From: Nitrospirales bacterium
GTDB lineage: Bacteria > Nitrospirota > Nitrospiria > Nitrospirales > UBA8639
DNA: 64,000 nucleotides
Reading direction: 5' to 3'
NCBI GenBank assembly: GCA_021604005.1
Contig: BQIV01000012.1
Location: forward strand, 51,756 to 115,755
Under the pieces are notes generated by a model. It was not told the DNA's origin, made no database searches, and saw only the letters and a program-made list of their open reading frames with translations. Below, one piece after another: positions 8,336 to 17,838 of this stretch. The position numbers and the translations under genes are program-made. The first letter of the stretch is position 1, and every line of letters begins with the position of its first letter.

Positions 8336-10456
8336 TTACCCTCCCACCGGGGATATTCGGACAAAATTGAGAATGGTTTTGGTCTTTCCTCCGTTGCGGG
8401 TAAGTTGAATGGTTAAGCTTCCATCGCTCACCGTTACAGGGAAATCGGTGATAGTCAGGAATTCATTGACCTGTGTCGTCATATTGTTAATGACCGTTTG
8501 TCCTTCGACGACGATATGATGCGGTCCTTGAACGTAACTTGGGTCGCCGCTAGCTAGTGAGACGAGATACTGACCATTTGCGAGCGTATACTGCCAAGTC
8601 ACAGCATTGCCAGTATCAAAATGAATGAAGGTGTCCTGGGACTGATTGTTAAGGTAATTCCGATCACGGGTGTTGACCCGTGTCGACCAACCATAGCCGC
8701 GAGACGCGTTAAAGACGGACCCATCATCCTTGATGAATCCTGATGGGACGGCCGCAGAGGCAGGTTGAAAGTTAATGGCGATTGCCCGGCCTGGTGGTGG
8801 CGGAGGGGGTTGTGGTGGCGGGGTCGAACCGACAGGGGCAATGCGGATGAAGTTGAGGATGGTTTTTTTGCTCGTGCCATTTGGACGCGTGAGACGAATG
8901 GTTAATTGCCCATCTGTGATAGTGGTGAGATGATTGGAAATCTGTACAAATTCATTGACCTTGGTTGAGACATTATTTATGACCGTGATGCCCTCGACTT
9001 GGACGTGATGAGGCCCTTGTGGCCAAGAGGGATCTCCGCTGGCGAGCGATACATGGTATTGACCGTTGGGAAGGGTGTATTGCCAAGTGACGGAAGCGCC
9101 TTTGTCGAAGTGGATTAAGGTATCGAGTGCCTGATCGTTCGAACGATTCCGGTTTCGGGTATTCACGCGCGTTGACCACCCGTAACCGCGGGTGGCATTG
9201 AAGACGGAGCCATCATCTTTTAAGAAGCCCGCTGGTGTTTTTGCGGACAAAGGTTGAAAGTTGATGGCGACGGTTTGATCGCCAGGGGGCAGCGGACTTG
9301 GTGGAGCCGGGGGCGGACTTGGTGGAGCCGGGGGCGGACTTGGCGGAGCCGGGGGCGGACTTGGCGGAGCCGGGACCGACCCGCCCTGACTATGCTTGTA
9401 AATCCAGACTTCCGGATTACTCGTGACGGCTTTTATGTACATGACCACGCCATAGGTACTAATAGGAATCACGACAGAGTTCGCGATGTTCTTCGAAGAA
9501 TTATTAAATTTGCCTGGTCGCCCTACATCGTTGACCGTACCCCAGCGGTTTGTCAAAAAGTCAAATGCATGGAATTTCCCCTTGTTTGTCAGAACAAGTA
9601 GATCTCCTGATCCTGGGTCGGCGGCGATGATGGTGCCTGTTTGGTGGCCCGCATTCACATGAAGTGGCGATGGGGCGTCGGGTCGTTGTACGGCCGTTCC
9701 CGAATCGTCTACGGTACACCACCGGCTATGGAGAGGGCCCGATGAAGTATTTCCACCTCCAAAGGCCAGCTCGCCTCGTAACGGTAGATAGACGGCAAAG
9801 GTATGATAGGCGCCAGATTTTGGGCCGAAGCAGCTGGATTTTCTTGTGATCACGCCCCATTTGTCAGTATCTGGATTGTACTCGCGAATATTGCCAGTCG
9901 TGCCATCCGCGATAACCCATGTGCCGCGTTCCGGGAAATAGACCAATGCCTCGGCAACATTCCCGCTGTTAGACGTGGTGCTGACTAGTTGCCAGGTGTT
10001 CGCCGTACTGATGGTTTGACGGATAGAAAATTGGTAGAGCTTCGTAACCGAGGGCTTTAAGTTAATATATCCGAGTGTCCCGCTTCCTGCGTCGATTGCA
10101 TTATGATAATACCCGTGACCCCAGTTGACTCCAGGATATCCTGGTATGCGTCCTCCTTCTCGCCACGAGTTCGTTGCGTCATCGTATACATGGAGTTTGT
10201 TGGTCCCAAAACGAGCGGCTGCTAAGAAATAGACACGGCGGGTAATGGGGTCCCACGTACCCTCTCCCATCGCGTCAAGAGTTGTCAGGCTGCTATTTTG
10301 GCGGAAGAAGCTCGCTGGTGGACTGGATAACTTCGCCCATTTTCCTGGGGACAAGTTGTTTGCCGCAGTACTCAATTCCGTAGCCGTGGAGTGGGTTGGA
10401 GTGATGAGACCTATGACGAGACCGATAAAAAACATGATGGTAGATAAAGGAATCAT
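8336..10456 (-). CDS. Secreted propeller protein with two repeated carbohydrate-binding-like domains
   Basis: A 706-residue protein. I prefer the ATG at 10456 over one at 10498 because a G-rich Shine-Dalgarno precedes it and the protein then begins with a clean signal peptide (MIPLSTIMFFIGLVIG). Residues about 30-350 look like a kelch/galactose-oxidase-type propeller (repeats around TWDPITRRVYFLAA, GTWVIADGTTGNIREY, GDLLVLTNKGKFHAFD). A Pro-rich linker (about 360-392) follows, then two homologous domains (about 395-545 and 555-706), each starting INFQP, with DDGSVFNA and GYGWSTRVNTR and ending ILNFxRI. These resemble malectin-like carbohydrate-binding modules. No catalytic residues can be assigned. 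It may bind or modify extracellular polysaccharide. Confidence 0.7.
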   Translation of the reverse strand: MIPLSTIMFFIGLVIGLITPTHSTATELSTAANNLSPGKWAKLSSPPASFFRQNSSLTTLDAMGEGTWDPITRRVYFLAAARFGTNKLHVYDDATNSWREGGRIPGYPGVNWGHGYYHNAIDAGSGTLGYINLKPSVTKLYQFSIRQTISTANTWQLVSTTSNSGNVAEALVYFPERGTWVIADGTTGNIREYNPDTDKWGVITRKSSCFGPKSGAYHTFAVYLPLRGELAFGGGNTSSGPLHSRWCTVDDSGTAVQRPDAPSPLHVNAGHQTGTIIAADPGSGDLLVLTNKGKFHAFDFLTNRWGTVNDVGRPGKFNNSSKNIANSVVIPISTYGVVMYIKAVTSNPEVWIYKHSQGGSVPAPPSPPPAPPSPPPAPPSPPPAPPSPLPPGDQTVAINFQPLSAKTPAGFLKDDGSVFNATRGYGWSTRVNTRNRNRSNDQALDTLIHFDKGASVTWQYTLPNGQYHVSLASGDPSWPQGPHHVQVEGITVINNVSTKVNEFVQISNHLTTITDGQLTIRLTRPNGTSKKTILNFIRIAPVGSTPPPQPPPPPPGRAIAINFQPASAAVPSGFIKDDGSVFNASRGYGWSTRVNTRDRNYLNNQSQDTFIHFDTGNAVTWQYTLANGQYLVSLASGDPSYVQGPHHIVVEGQTVINNMTTQVNEFLTITDFPVTVSDGSLTIQLTRNGGKTKTILNFVRISPVGG
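9292..9375. repeat. Four tandem 21-bp repeats encoding a Pro-rich linker
   Basis: Four near-identical 21-bp copies starting GCGGACTTGG encode (on the minus strand) repeated APPSPPP blocks of the linker in the propeller protein. Copies differ only at one T/C position, so copy-number change is plausible. Confidence 0.9.
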
Positions 10457-10979
10457 GATGTTTCCCCCCCCTGCATAACGGCGGGATGGAAGTTTCAAGC
10501 ATGTCGAGAAATAGCATGATTATTCTCCTCCAGCCGTTTGTTAGGAACGTATGAATACTCGAACACGCGAATATGTATGAAGATGAAAACGCTAGCATAT
10601 GTTTCCTTGCATCACTCAGCATGGCGTTCCAGACCATGTAGAATCTTGTGGGCATCAGTATCACAACCCAGAACGATTAATTTGTCAATATGAATACGGA
10701 AGTGTTGTGTACGCTGATGCTCGAGGTGGATTTAGAGAGGAAAGCGGTAGACGCACTGCATTTCAGGGTAGGGACTGTAGTGCACGATCGGATGCTTCGA
10801 CATAAGGGTGTTGTCGTTTCTGCAGATGCACGTGTGTCTCTGAAGGAGTGATTCCTGTTTGTGGGCCGACGGACTCAGTCAAAGGGGGAAGGGGCAACGA
10901 ACAGCAAATTGTCGATTCATAGTGGTTCTAGGGGCAATCACTTGCGATTCAGATTCTAGTGACTATCTGGTGCCCCGTC
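10457..10979. other. Intergenic region, nothing recognised
   Basis: About 520 bp upstream of the propeller gene and downstream of the SnoaL-like gene. A short plus-strand ORF (10599-10805) lacks a ribosome binding site and has no recognisable sequence. I see no RNA gene. Confidence 0.5.
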
Positions 10980-11348
10980 CTACTGTGCTGCGTAGAAAAA
11001 TTCTTCTTTAACGATTTTGTCTCCTTCCACGGTATAGAGACCGATTTCTTCTATGGTTATGCGTTTTCCTGTGTGTTTGGGGGTTACGTCAAATCTAAAT
11101 AGCACGGCGAAACGATTTCCGTTTGGAAAGGGACCGGTCACATCACCACTATGGACTTCGTGGTTTTCCACCCACCAGACATTCTTGCCTTTAATGGCTT
11201 CGAGTCCCGTTTGTGTTTGTTCCATGCCCGGCATCGCACAAGCTTCAATGCTGACAATATTTTGGCTATAAAACTTTTCAATGGCTTCCATGTTCTTTCC
11301 TTGTTTGCAAAGCCCGACAAGTTCTTGTCCAATTTGAGTAGCAGACAT
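10980..11348 (-). CDS. SnoaL-like / NTF2-fold protein
   Basis: A 122-residue protein of the NTF2-like superfamily, a cone-shaped fold used by small isomerases, hydrolases and binding proteins. Pattern support: a helical N-terminus (LVGLCKQGKNMEAIEKFY), the SIEACAMPG turn, then strands ending EIGLYTVEGDKIVKEEFFY. GGAGG lies nine to ten bases before the ATG. It is a single-gene unit; substrate unknown. Confidence 0.75.
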   Translation of the reverse strand: MSATQIGQELVGLCKQGKNMEAIEKFYSQNIVSIEACAMPGMEQTQTGLEAIKGKNVWWVENHEVHSGDVTGPFPNGNRFAVLFRFDVTPKHTGKRITIEEIGLYTVEGDKIVKEEFFYAAQ

Positions 11349-11516
11349 GGTATAAATCCTCCTTTATATATGTGCGGTAAATATTTCATCGTTCGGGATC
11401 CGTGTTGTGTTATTTGGTATCTCGCACAATAATACGTTCTGACGTGTTTCTTTAACGAAATACGATTCACGCTTGTGCGCCGGAGCGCTACAGTGCGTAG
11501 GCACGAACGACGGTAT

Positions 11517-11744
11517 TTAATTGAGCGAGCACGACCCTGGTCCGCGCGGGTCACCGCATGAATCGCATGCTCCTGGATCACTTCCCACAGCATATCCTCC
11601 ATCACCCCCGCCAACGGCAAAGGCCGTTAATTGTTTTTCCAAATTGGTGGCCTGGCACTCAGGACATTCAGGAATCATTGCTCCCTGGACAAGCGAGTCG
11701 AAATGATGGGAACATTCTTGGCAAATATATGAAAATATTGGCAT
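11517..11744 (-). CDS. FmdB-family zinc-ribbon protein
   Basis: About 75 residues starting MPIFSYICQECSHHFD, the characteristic FmdB opening (PxYxYxCxxCG-like), with a second knuckle CPEC. The frame extends upstream to 11837, but AGGAGG nine bases before the ATG at 11744 and the family N-terminus settle the shorter start. The tail is Gly/Cys-rich (GACDSCGDPRGPGSCS). FmdB proteins are putative regulators of unknown target. Confidence 0.85.
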   Translation of the reverse strand: MPIFSYICQECSHHFDSLVQGAMIPECPECQATNLEKQLTAFAVGGGDGGYAVGSDPGACDSCGDPRGPGSCSLN

Positions 11745-11869
11745 AGGCTCTAGGCCTCCTTTCTTGTGTAATGGTAAAGGACAGTATAAGTAAGGCTCTC
11801 GGTACCTGACAATAGACAGGACGTGAGTTCGGTTCAATCTCTGAGTGTTCGAATAAAGGGGATGAAGTT

Positions 11870-12130
11870 ATGTATCATGAAGACAAGACGTTTACCCTAT
11901 CCTTTAGTTTAGAAGCACATTTTCCTGATGACTATGAAGGCGATGAAGATGAGCAAGCCTGGCTTCACGATTGGGAGTCGCGAGTCATGCCGGATGTCGT
12001 CAAGTCTATTTTTACTACGTTGAGAAAATATCCTTCGTGGGCTGCTCGCGTGCGCAATCGTGGAATTGCTCCAACGGAGGCTATTGAAATTGCGTTAACC
12101 AAAGATTACACCAAACCTATTAATCCCTGA
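11870..12130 (+). CDS. Small acidic protein, unknown
   Basis: An 86-residue protein, strongly acidic in the middle (DDYEGDEDEQAW) and helical toward the C-terminus. GGGG at 11859-11862 lies seven bases before the ATG. It ends eight bases before the FG-GAP gene, so the two are probably one operon. No recognised domain. Confidence 0.6.
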   Translation: MYHEDKTFTLSFSLEAHFPDDYEGDEDEQAWLHDWESRVMPDVVKSIFTTLRKYPSWAARVRNRGIAPTEAIEIALTKDYTKPINP

Positions 12131-12138
12131 GGTTGCTT

Positions 12139-13635
12139 ATGAAGGTCTTCTCCCTATTTTTCACAAGAATACACATCTGGAGTGTTGTGGTCATGTTGTT
12201 GGCGCCATCAGTGTTTGCACAAAATCTTGTATACACGCCGATTGCGAGTACATCCGTGGGGCGTACGCCTCAAGCAATGGCCACGGGCGATTTTAATCGT
12301 GATGGACGGCTCGATATTGCAACGGTGAACAGCACCTCCGACGATGTCTCTATCCTTTTGAGTAATGGGAATGGAACCTTTCGCTCCGCAGTGTCCTTTG
12401 GCGTTGGCAAAATTCCTATGGCCATAGCAGCCAGCGATCTCAATGGTGACGACACGTTAGATTTGGTGGTTGCAACGAGCGGGAGCGATCAAATCGCCGT
12501 GTTTTTCGGCAACGGGACTGGAGTATTTGCATTAGGTGGGAGTTATCCGTCCGGAAAGGGAACGACATTTATCGTGTTGCAGGACGTTGATGGTAATGGC
12601 AGTGCCGATATCGTCACGGCCAACAGTGGACGGTTTGGGTATTATCCTCCATTTAGCGTGTCCGTGCTGTTGAACCAGGGGGCGGGGGTATTCGGCAAAC
12701 CGACATTCTATGAAACAGATGGGCGGAATGGGATGTTTCCTACTGGAGTATATGTGCATGATTTGACGGGAGATGGGCACGTGGATGTGGCTGTCACGTG
12801 GAGTCAAGCGAGTTGGCGTACGCCGAACGGGGTCATTTCATTGCTGGCGAATCAAGGCGATGGAACGTTCGCTCTGAAAGATGAAATCAAGGCGGGCTTG
12901 TCCTTGAGCGCCATTACGGGTGCCGATTTGAATGGTGATGGGCGTGGGGATTTGGTGACGACAAGTGTGTTTTCCGATAGCGTGATCGTCCTGTTTCAAG
13001 ACAAAACAGGACAATTTGTCAATCGAGGATCAATGAAGGTGGGGTTTAGTCCTGTAGCGGTCGTTATCCGTGATTTAGATGGCGATGACGAATTAGATCT
13101 TGTGGTCACGAACCGGGATTCCAATAGCATCTCCGTCCTTATCGGCGACGGAGTGGCAACATTTCACAAAGCTGGGAACTTTGGGGTGGGGGCGGTCCCA
13201 TCGGCTGTAGTTGCGGAAGATTTTGATTTAGATGGATTACCGGATCTGGTCTCAGCCGATAGCGATTCCGACGCCATTTCCGTGTTGTTGAGTGGTGGAG
13301 GAGCGATTCCGCTGGCCAGCATGAGTACCGACTCCGTCACATTTGAAGCCGAAGATGCTCAAGCGAAGTCTCGAAAAAAAACCGTCAGACTTTCCAATAT
13401 TGGGCTTGGTCCCCTTCATGTTTCGAATATCGAATTAGTGGGTAAAAATCCGGAAGCATTTGCACTCACGGACAATCAATGTGCGGAAGCCGAGTTACGA
13501 GCCGGGACTTCCTGCACAATGCAGATTGTCTTTACGCCGGTTTCGAACGGGAGTCATACAGCGTTGATTCGAGTATTGGATAATAGCAGTGGCAGTCCAC
13601 GAATTGTTGTGCTGAAAGGCATATTCAAAGGATAA
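12139..13635 (+). CDS. Secreted FG-GAP/VCBS repeat protein
   Basis: About 498 residues. GAGG six bases before the ATG at 12139 favours this start over an in-frame TTG at 12133. A signal peptide ends near VFA. Seven Ca-binding-type loops of the FG-GAP/VCBS propeller follow at about 60-residue spacing: GDFNRDGRLDI, SDLNGDDTLDL, QDVDGNGSADI, HDLTGDGHVDV, ADLNGDGRGDL, RDLDGDDELDL, EDFDLDGLPDL. The C-terminal 110 residues form an Ig-like domain of the choice-of-anchor/Hydin type (FTPVSNGSHTALIRVLDNS). Such proteins are usually surface or extracellular adhesins or ligand binders. The 93-bp repeat array begins about 90 bp after its stop. Confidence 0.85.
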   Translation: MKVFSLFFTRIHIWSVVVMLLAPSVFAQNLVYTPIASTSVGRTPQAMATGDFNRDGRLDIATVNSTSDDVSILLSNGNGTFRSAVSFGVGKIPMAIAASDLNGDDTLDLVVATSGSDQIAVFFGNGTGVFALGGSYPSGKGTTFIVLQDVDGNGSADIVTANSGRFGYYPPFSVSVLLNQGAGVFGKPTFYETDGRNGMFPTGVYVHDLTGDGHVDVAVTWSQASWRTPNGVISLLANQGDGTFALKDEIKAGLSLSAITGADLNGDGRGDLVTTSVFSDSVIVLFQDKTGQFVNRGSMKVGFSPVAVVIRDLDGDDELDLVVTNRDSNSISVLIGDGVATFHKAGNFGVGAVPSAVVAEDFDLDGLPDLVSADSDSDAISVLLSGGGAIPLASMSTDSVTFEAEDAQAKSRKKTVRLSNIGLGPLHVSNIELVGKNPEAFALTDNQCAEAELRAGTSCTMQIVFTPVSNGSHTALIRVLDNSSGSPRIVVLKGIFKG

Positions 13636-13729
13636 GCGGGCTCTATTCATTCAAAGCGACGGCTTGTCATTCCTCGCAGGATTTTTCTCTCGATCATTCT
13701 CGGTAAATTAGATAGTGTCTTTACAATGA

Positions 13730-14215
13730 CAGGTGACCTAGGACACGGTATGAGTACGTTCGTCAGTAGATGATGAAACTCCTTCGTTCGAGAAAGGTGT
13801 TCCTGTCGAAATGATTGGATTACAGGTGTCCTAGAGGCTACGATGGTTCTGTGGGGTGAGTGTGGATGATGGGTCTCTTACGTTGAAGCAATAACATGTG
13901 TTTGATATATCGATTACAGGTAGCTTAGAACACGGTACGGTAAAGCCCTTCAGCAGATGATGCAACTCCTTCGTTCCAGAAAGCCATTCCTGTCAGAATG
14001 ATTGGTTTATAGGTGTCCCTAAATTACGATTGTTCTGTACTCATGTAGTCAATGATTATTTGTCTTTTGTTGGGATTCATGACCGTCTGATGTGGGGAAT
14101 TATAGGTGGCCTAGGCTACGATGGTTGTGAGTTAAAACTGCTCCTGATGTAGATTATAAAATTGGTGGTCATAACGTACTGATGTCTCAATTACAGGTAG
14201 CCTAATGCAACGAAT
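13730..14215. repeat. Six-core periodic repeat array, about 93-bp period
   Basis: A core of the form AGGTGNCCTAG followed by variants of TACGATGGTTCTG recurs at about 13730, 13823, 13918, 14010, 14104 and 14196, with spacings of 93, 95, 92, 94 and 92 bp. Alternate units are more alike: 13758-13820 and 13945-14007 share a long block (AGATGATGNAACTCCTTCGT, then GAATGATTGG), so the first four units are two copies of a 187-bp dimer. Each core is partly palindromic (AGG-N3-CCT). The last core supplies bases just upstream of, and including, the hydantoinase start codon. Confidence 0.85.
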
Positions 14216-16202
14216 AGGTATAGACATTGGGGGGACTTTTACGGACTTCGTTGTTCATGATGACACCGATGGAAGGGTGCGAAGTTTTAAGCGTCTTTCG
14301 ACTCCAGCTTCTCCGGAGATCGCGGTTCTTGAAGGGTTAACGACGATACCGGTCGTTGACTCCAGAGTCGTGGTGCACGGGTCGACGGTGGCGACGAATG
14401 CGCTTTTGGAACGAAAGGGATCAGCAACGGCCTTAGTGACGACCAGAGGGTTTCGGGATATGCTGCTGATTGGCCGGCAAACCCGCGAGCAGTTATATAA
14501 TTTAGTGCCTGAGCCGATTATTCCATTGATTCCGCCGGAACGATGCTTCGAAGTGACGGAGCGTGTCGATTATCAAGGTACCGTCGTGACGCCGCTTGAC
14601 CTGACTGAGGTTGATCACATCATTCAATCTTTACAGGATCAACATGTCGAATCCGTGGCGATCAGTTTTTTATTTTCCTTTCTGTTTCCAGATCATGAAC
14701 GTGTGGTTGCTGGCCGCCTTCGCGATGTTGGATTTTTCGTGACGGCATCGCATGAGCTGATTCCGGAATTTCGTGAGTATGAACGTACGAGTACGACGAC
14801 CATTAATTCCTATGTGTCTCCAGTGTTGGATCGATACCTTGCTCAAGTCCAACAGACAATGCAGCCGGCAGAGTTTCATATATTACAGTCCAATGGCGGA
14901 AGACTGTCTGTTGAGCAAGCACGCGGGCAGGGTGTGCGTTCTATTCTGTCAGGTCCGGCAGGCGGAGTTGTGGGTGCAAGGTATATCGCCAAACTTGCCG
15001 GCTACGAGAATCTCATGACATTTGACATGGGTGGAACCTCAACCGATGTGTCTTTGGTCACCGACCATCTGCATGTGACCAATGAGGCGACGGTTGGGGG
15101 ATTACCAATCCGTGTACCCGTTCTCGATATTCACACGGTCGGTTCCGGTGGTGGATCGATTGCGTATCGAGATACCGGCGGCGGTCTGCGTGTCGGTCCG
15201 CAAAGCGCGGGAGCGGATCCCGGCCCAGTATGTTATGGGCGTGGAGGTCAGCAGCCAACGGTAACAGATGCCAACGTCCTTCTCGGCCGTCTTCCGCACG
15301 ACGGATTTTTAAACGGAACGATGCCACTCGATTATACACAGGCGGTTGAGCATCTGAATTTGTTGGCGAACAATCTGTCAGTATGTGCGTCAACGACACT
15401 CGACCGGCCCCAAGCTGTCGCATTCGGTATTGTGCAGGTAGTCAACGCTCATATGGAGCGGGCCATGCGGGTTATTTCCGTGGAGAGAGGGTATGATTCT
15501 CGGGATTGTACGTTGGTGTCTTTTGGGGGGGCAGGTGGACTGCATGCCTGTGATGTTGCAAGGCAATTGTGTATTCCGCGCGTGGTGATTTCTCCAAAGG
15601 CCGCGACACTTTCTGCCCTGGGTATGCTTTCGGCCGATGCACACATCGACTATGTGCAAACGTTAATGATCGAGGGGGACGTGTCCTTTGAGGAACTTGA
15701 GAAGCACGCGCACCCACTTGTGGCACAAGGTGTACACGATCTGCGACGTCAGGGATTGGATGCGGATTCCATTGAGGTGGTCAGGGAAGTCGATATGCGA
15801 TACCGGGGACAATCATTTGAATTGAGTGTGTCACTCACTCCAGACTTTCGAGCGCAGTTTGATGCGTTTCATGAACGACGCTATGGATTGTGTCATCATG
15901 ATGCGCAAGTTGAGATCGTGAATATTCGTGTTCGTGCGATAGGGGCGGTTGCACCGCCGGTTTTGCCTGTACATCATGCTGCACATTCCGATGTGAAAGA
16001 GGCGATCTGGTGCCGGCGACCGGTGGTACTTCAGGGGCAGATTGAAGAGGTGATGCATTACCATGGCTCACGCTTGCAGACAGGGCATCGTGTCGAAGGT
16101 CCGGCAATTATCGTGCAGGAGGATACGACTCTGTATGTCGGAGCCACCGATTTGGCTGTTGTCGACCAGTATCGAAACTTTGTGATCGAGGTTGGAGTAT
16201 AA
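14205..16202 (+). CDS. Hydantoinase/oxoprolinase subunit A
   Basis: A 665-residue ASKHA-type ATPase subunit of the N-methylhydantoinase / 5-oxoprolinase / acetone carboxylase family. Motifs: RIGIDIGGTFTDFVVHD at the N-terminus (phosphate-binding), VHGSTVATNALLERKG, ILSGPAGGVVGA, TFDMGGTSTDVSLV and VSFGGAGGLHACDVA. With subunit B it uses ATP to open cyclic amides or carboxylate a substrate. Length is typical. The ATG lies inside the last core of the upstream repeat array, with only a weak AGG as ribosome site. The B gene starts two bases after this stop. Substrate cannot be decided from sequence. Confidence 0.93.
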   Translation: MQRIGIDIGGTFTDFVVHDDTDGRVRSFKRLSTPASPEIAVLEGLTTIPVVDSRVVVHGSTVATNALLERKGSATALVTTRGFRDMLLIGRQTREQLYNLVPEPIIPLIPPERCFEVTERVDYQGTVVTPLDLTEVDHIIQSLQDQHVESVAISFLFSFLFPDHERVVAGRLRDVGFFVTASHELIPEFREYERTSTTTINSYVSPVLDRYLAQVQQTMQPAEFHILQSNGGRLSVEQARGQGVRSILSGPAGGVVGARYIAKLAGYENLMTFDMGGTSTDVSLVTDHLHVTNEATVGGLPIRVPVLDIHTVGSGGGSIAYRDTGGGLRVGPQSAGADPGPVCYGRGGQQPTVTDANVLLGRLPHDGFLNGTMPLDYTQAVEHLNLLANNLSVCASTTLDRPQAVAFGIVQVVNAHMERAMRVISVERGYDSRDCTLVSFGGAGGLHACDVARQLCIPRVVISPKAATLSALGMLSADAHIDYVQTLMIEGDVSFEELEKHAHPLVAQGVHDLRRQGLDADSIEVVREVDMRYRGQSFELSVSLTPDFRAQFDAFHERRYGLCHHDAQVEIVNIRVRAIGAVAPPVLPVHHAAHSDVKEAIWCRRPVVLQGQIEEVMHYHGSRLQTGHRVEGPAIIVQEDTTLYVGATDLAVVDQYRNFVIEVGV

Positions 16203-16204
16203 GC

Positions 16205-17785
16205 ATGGATGATCCCATTCGTATTGAAATTATGAAACATCTCTTTGTATCGGTGGCGGAGGAGATGGGTGTACGGTTACAACGATCGGCTTACTCTCCA
16301 AATATTAAAGAGCGTCGGGATTTTTCCTGCGCCGTGTTCGATGCCAGCGGGCAGCTGGTTGCGCAGGCCGCACATATCCCCGTTCACCTGGGTGCCATGC
16401 CCCTTTCCGTGCAGGCCTGTGTGCAGGCTCTTACATTCGCTCCGGGCGATGTCGCGATGGTGAATGACCCATATCAAGGCGGGACGCATCTTCCAGACAT
16501 TACAATGGTGTCGCCGTTTTATGCCCCCCGAGAAAGCAATGGACGGCTTATGGGGTTCGTGGCCAATCGTGCGCACCATGCCGACGTGGGTGGGATGTCG
16601 GCGGGGTCGATGCCGCTCTCTGAAGAAATTTTTCAGGAAGGCATGATTATTCCTCCCATCAAATTGGTGTGCAGTGGAGAGATTCATCAAGATGTCTGGA
16701 ACTTGTTTTTAGCCAATGTACGCACACCCAGAGAGCGAGCTGGAGATCTTCATGCGCAACTGGCGGCCAATCGGATCGGGATTGAACGTATGCAGGGTTT
16801 CATGCAGCGATACGGCTCTGTGCAAATCAGCCGAGACATGGACGCCATGATCGACTATGGGGAACGCATGACGCGCCAGCTTATTGCAGAGTTGCCAGAT
16901 GGTCTCTATCGTTTTGAGGATCGGCTTGATGACGATGGCATTACGACTGAGCCGGTCACGATTGCCGTTTCCGTTGCAATCGCCGGAGACGAAGTGACGA
17001 TCGATTTTACCGGGACGGACTCTCAACGAACAGGAAGTATTAACGCCGTGTATCCCATCACGCTGTCTGCCGTCGTCTATGTGTTTCGCTGTCTGCTTGG
17101 GCTTGATATTCCTGCAAATAGTGGGTGTATGAAGCCCATTCATCTTATTGCACCGGAAGGGACAGTTGTGAATGCACGATTTCCTGCGGCTGTGGCTGGG
17201 GGGAATGTTGAGACTTCGCAACGAATTGTTGACGTCGTGTTAGGGGCATTGGCGCAAGCCTGTCACGAACGTATTCCGGCTGCTAGTCAAGGGACGATGA
17301 ATAATGTTGCGATTGGAGGATGGGATCGTGGGCGTCAACAGCCCTTTACGTATTATGAAACCATCGGTGGAGGTATGGGGGCTCGGCCAACCGGCAATGG
17401 TGCAAGTGCGATCCATTCCCACATGACGAATACCTTGAACACACCTGTCGAGGCATTGGAATATGCCTATCCCTTTCGGGTTAGGCAATATACTGTGCGG
17501 GAAGGGTCTGGAGGACAGGGAAGTTTTGCTGGAGGCGATGGCATTTGCCGTTCGTATGAATTTTTACAACAGGCTCATGTGACCATTCTCTCTGAGCGGC
17601 GTTCGTACAGTCCGTATGGGTTGGCGGGTGGACAGCCAGGGCACTCAGGGCGAAATCAGTTGCAGCGCAGCGGAGAGCTTCAGGAATTACCGGGGAAATG
17701 TCGCATTGATGTCCAATCGGGTGATATTCTCAGAATTGAAACCCCAGGGGGGGGAGGATATGGAAGTCAAAGTGAAAATTATTAA
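16205..17785 (+). CDS. Hydantoinase B/oxoprolinase subunit
   Basis: A 526-residue subunit B, partner of the preceding gene. Typical regions are DPIRIEIMKHLFVSVAEEMG, RRDFSCAVFDASGQLVAQAAH, NDPYQGGTHLPDITMVSP, GFVANRAHHADVGG and the C-terminal GGGYG. The near-contiguous arrangement supports translational coupling and a complex. The pair is a complete two-gene operon; no transporter or regulator flanks it, so its place in nitrogen salvage or ketone use is open. Confidence 0.93.
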   Translation: MDDPIRIEIMKHLFVSVAEEMGVRLQRSAYSPNIKERRDFSCAVFDASGQLVAQAAHIPVHLGAMPLSVQACVQALTFAPGDVAMVNDPYQGGTHLPDITMVSPFYAPRESNGRLMGFVANRAHHADVGGMSAGSMPLSEEIFQEGMIIPPIKLVCSGEIHQDVWNLFLANVRTPRERAGDLHAQLAANRIGIERMQGFMQRYGSVQISRDMDAMIDYGERMTRQLIAELPDGLYRFEDRLDDDGITTEPVTIAVSVAIAGDEVTIDFTGTDSQRTGSINAVYPITLSAVVYVFRCLLGLDIPANSGCMKPIHLIAPEGTVVNARFPAAVAGGNVETSQRIVDVVLGALAQACHERIPAASQGTMNNVAIGGWDRGRQQPFTYYETIGGGMGARPTGNGASAIHSHMTNTLNTPVEALEYAYPFRVRQYTVREGSGGQGSFAGGDGICRSYEFLQQAHVTILSERRSYSPYGLAGGQPGHSGRNQLQRSGELQELPGKCRIDVQSGDILRIETPGGGGYGSQSENY

Positions 17786-17838
17786 AAGATAAAATGCAAA
17801 ATTTTCCAATATGACACAATAGATAAGGAGCAAGTCTC

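Noticed and set aside
10599..10805. 68-codon plus-strand ORF
   Set aside because: No translation signal, no recognisable sequence and no supporting neighbour.
13636..14204. CRISPR array upstream of the hydantoinase operon
   Set aside because: Repeated cores are short and degenerate, spacing is about 93 bp, the intervals themselves repeat, and there are no cas genes.
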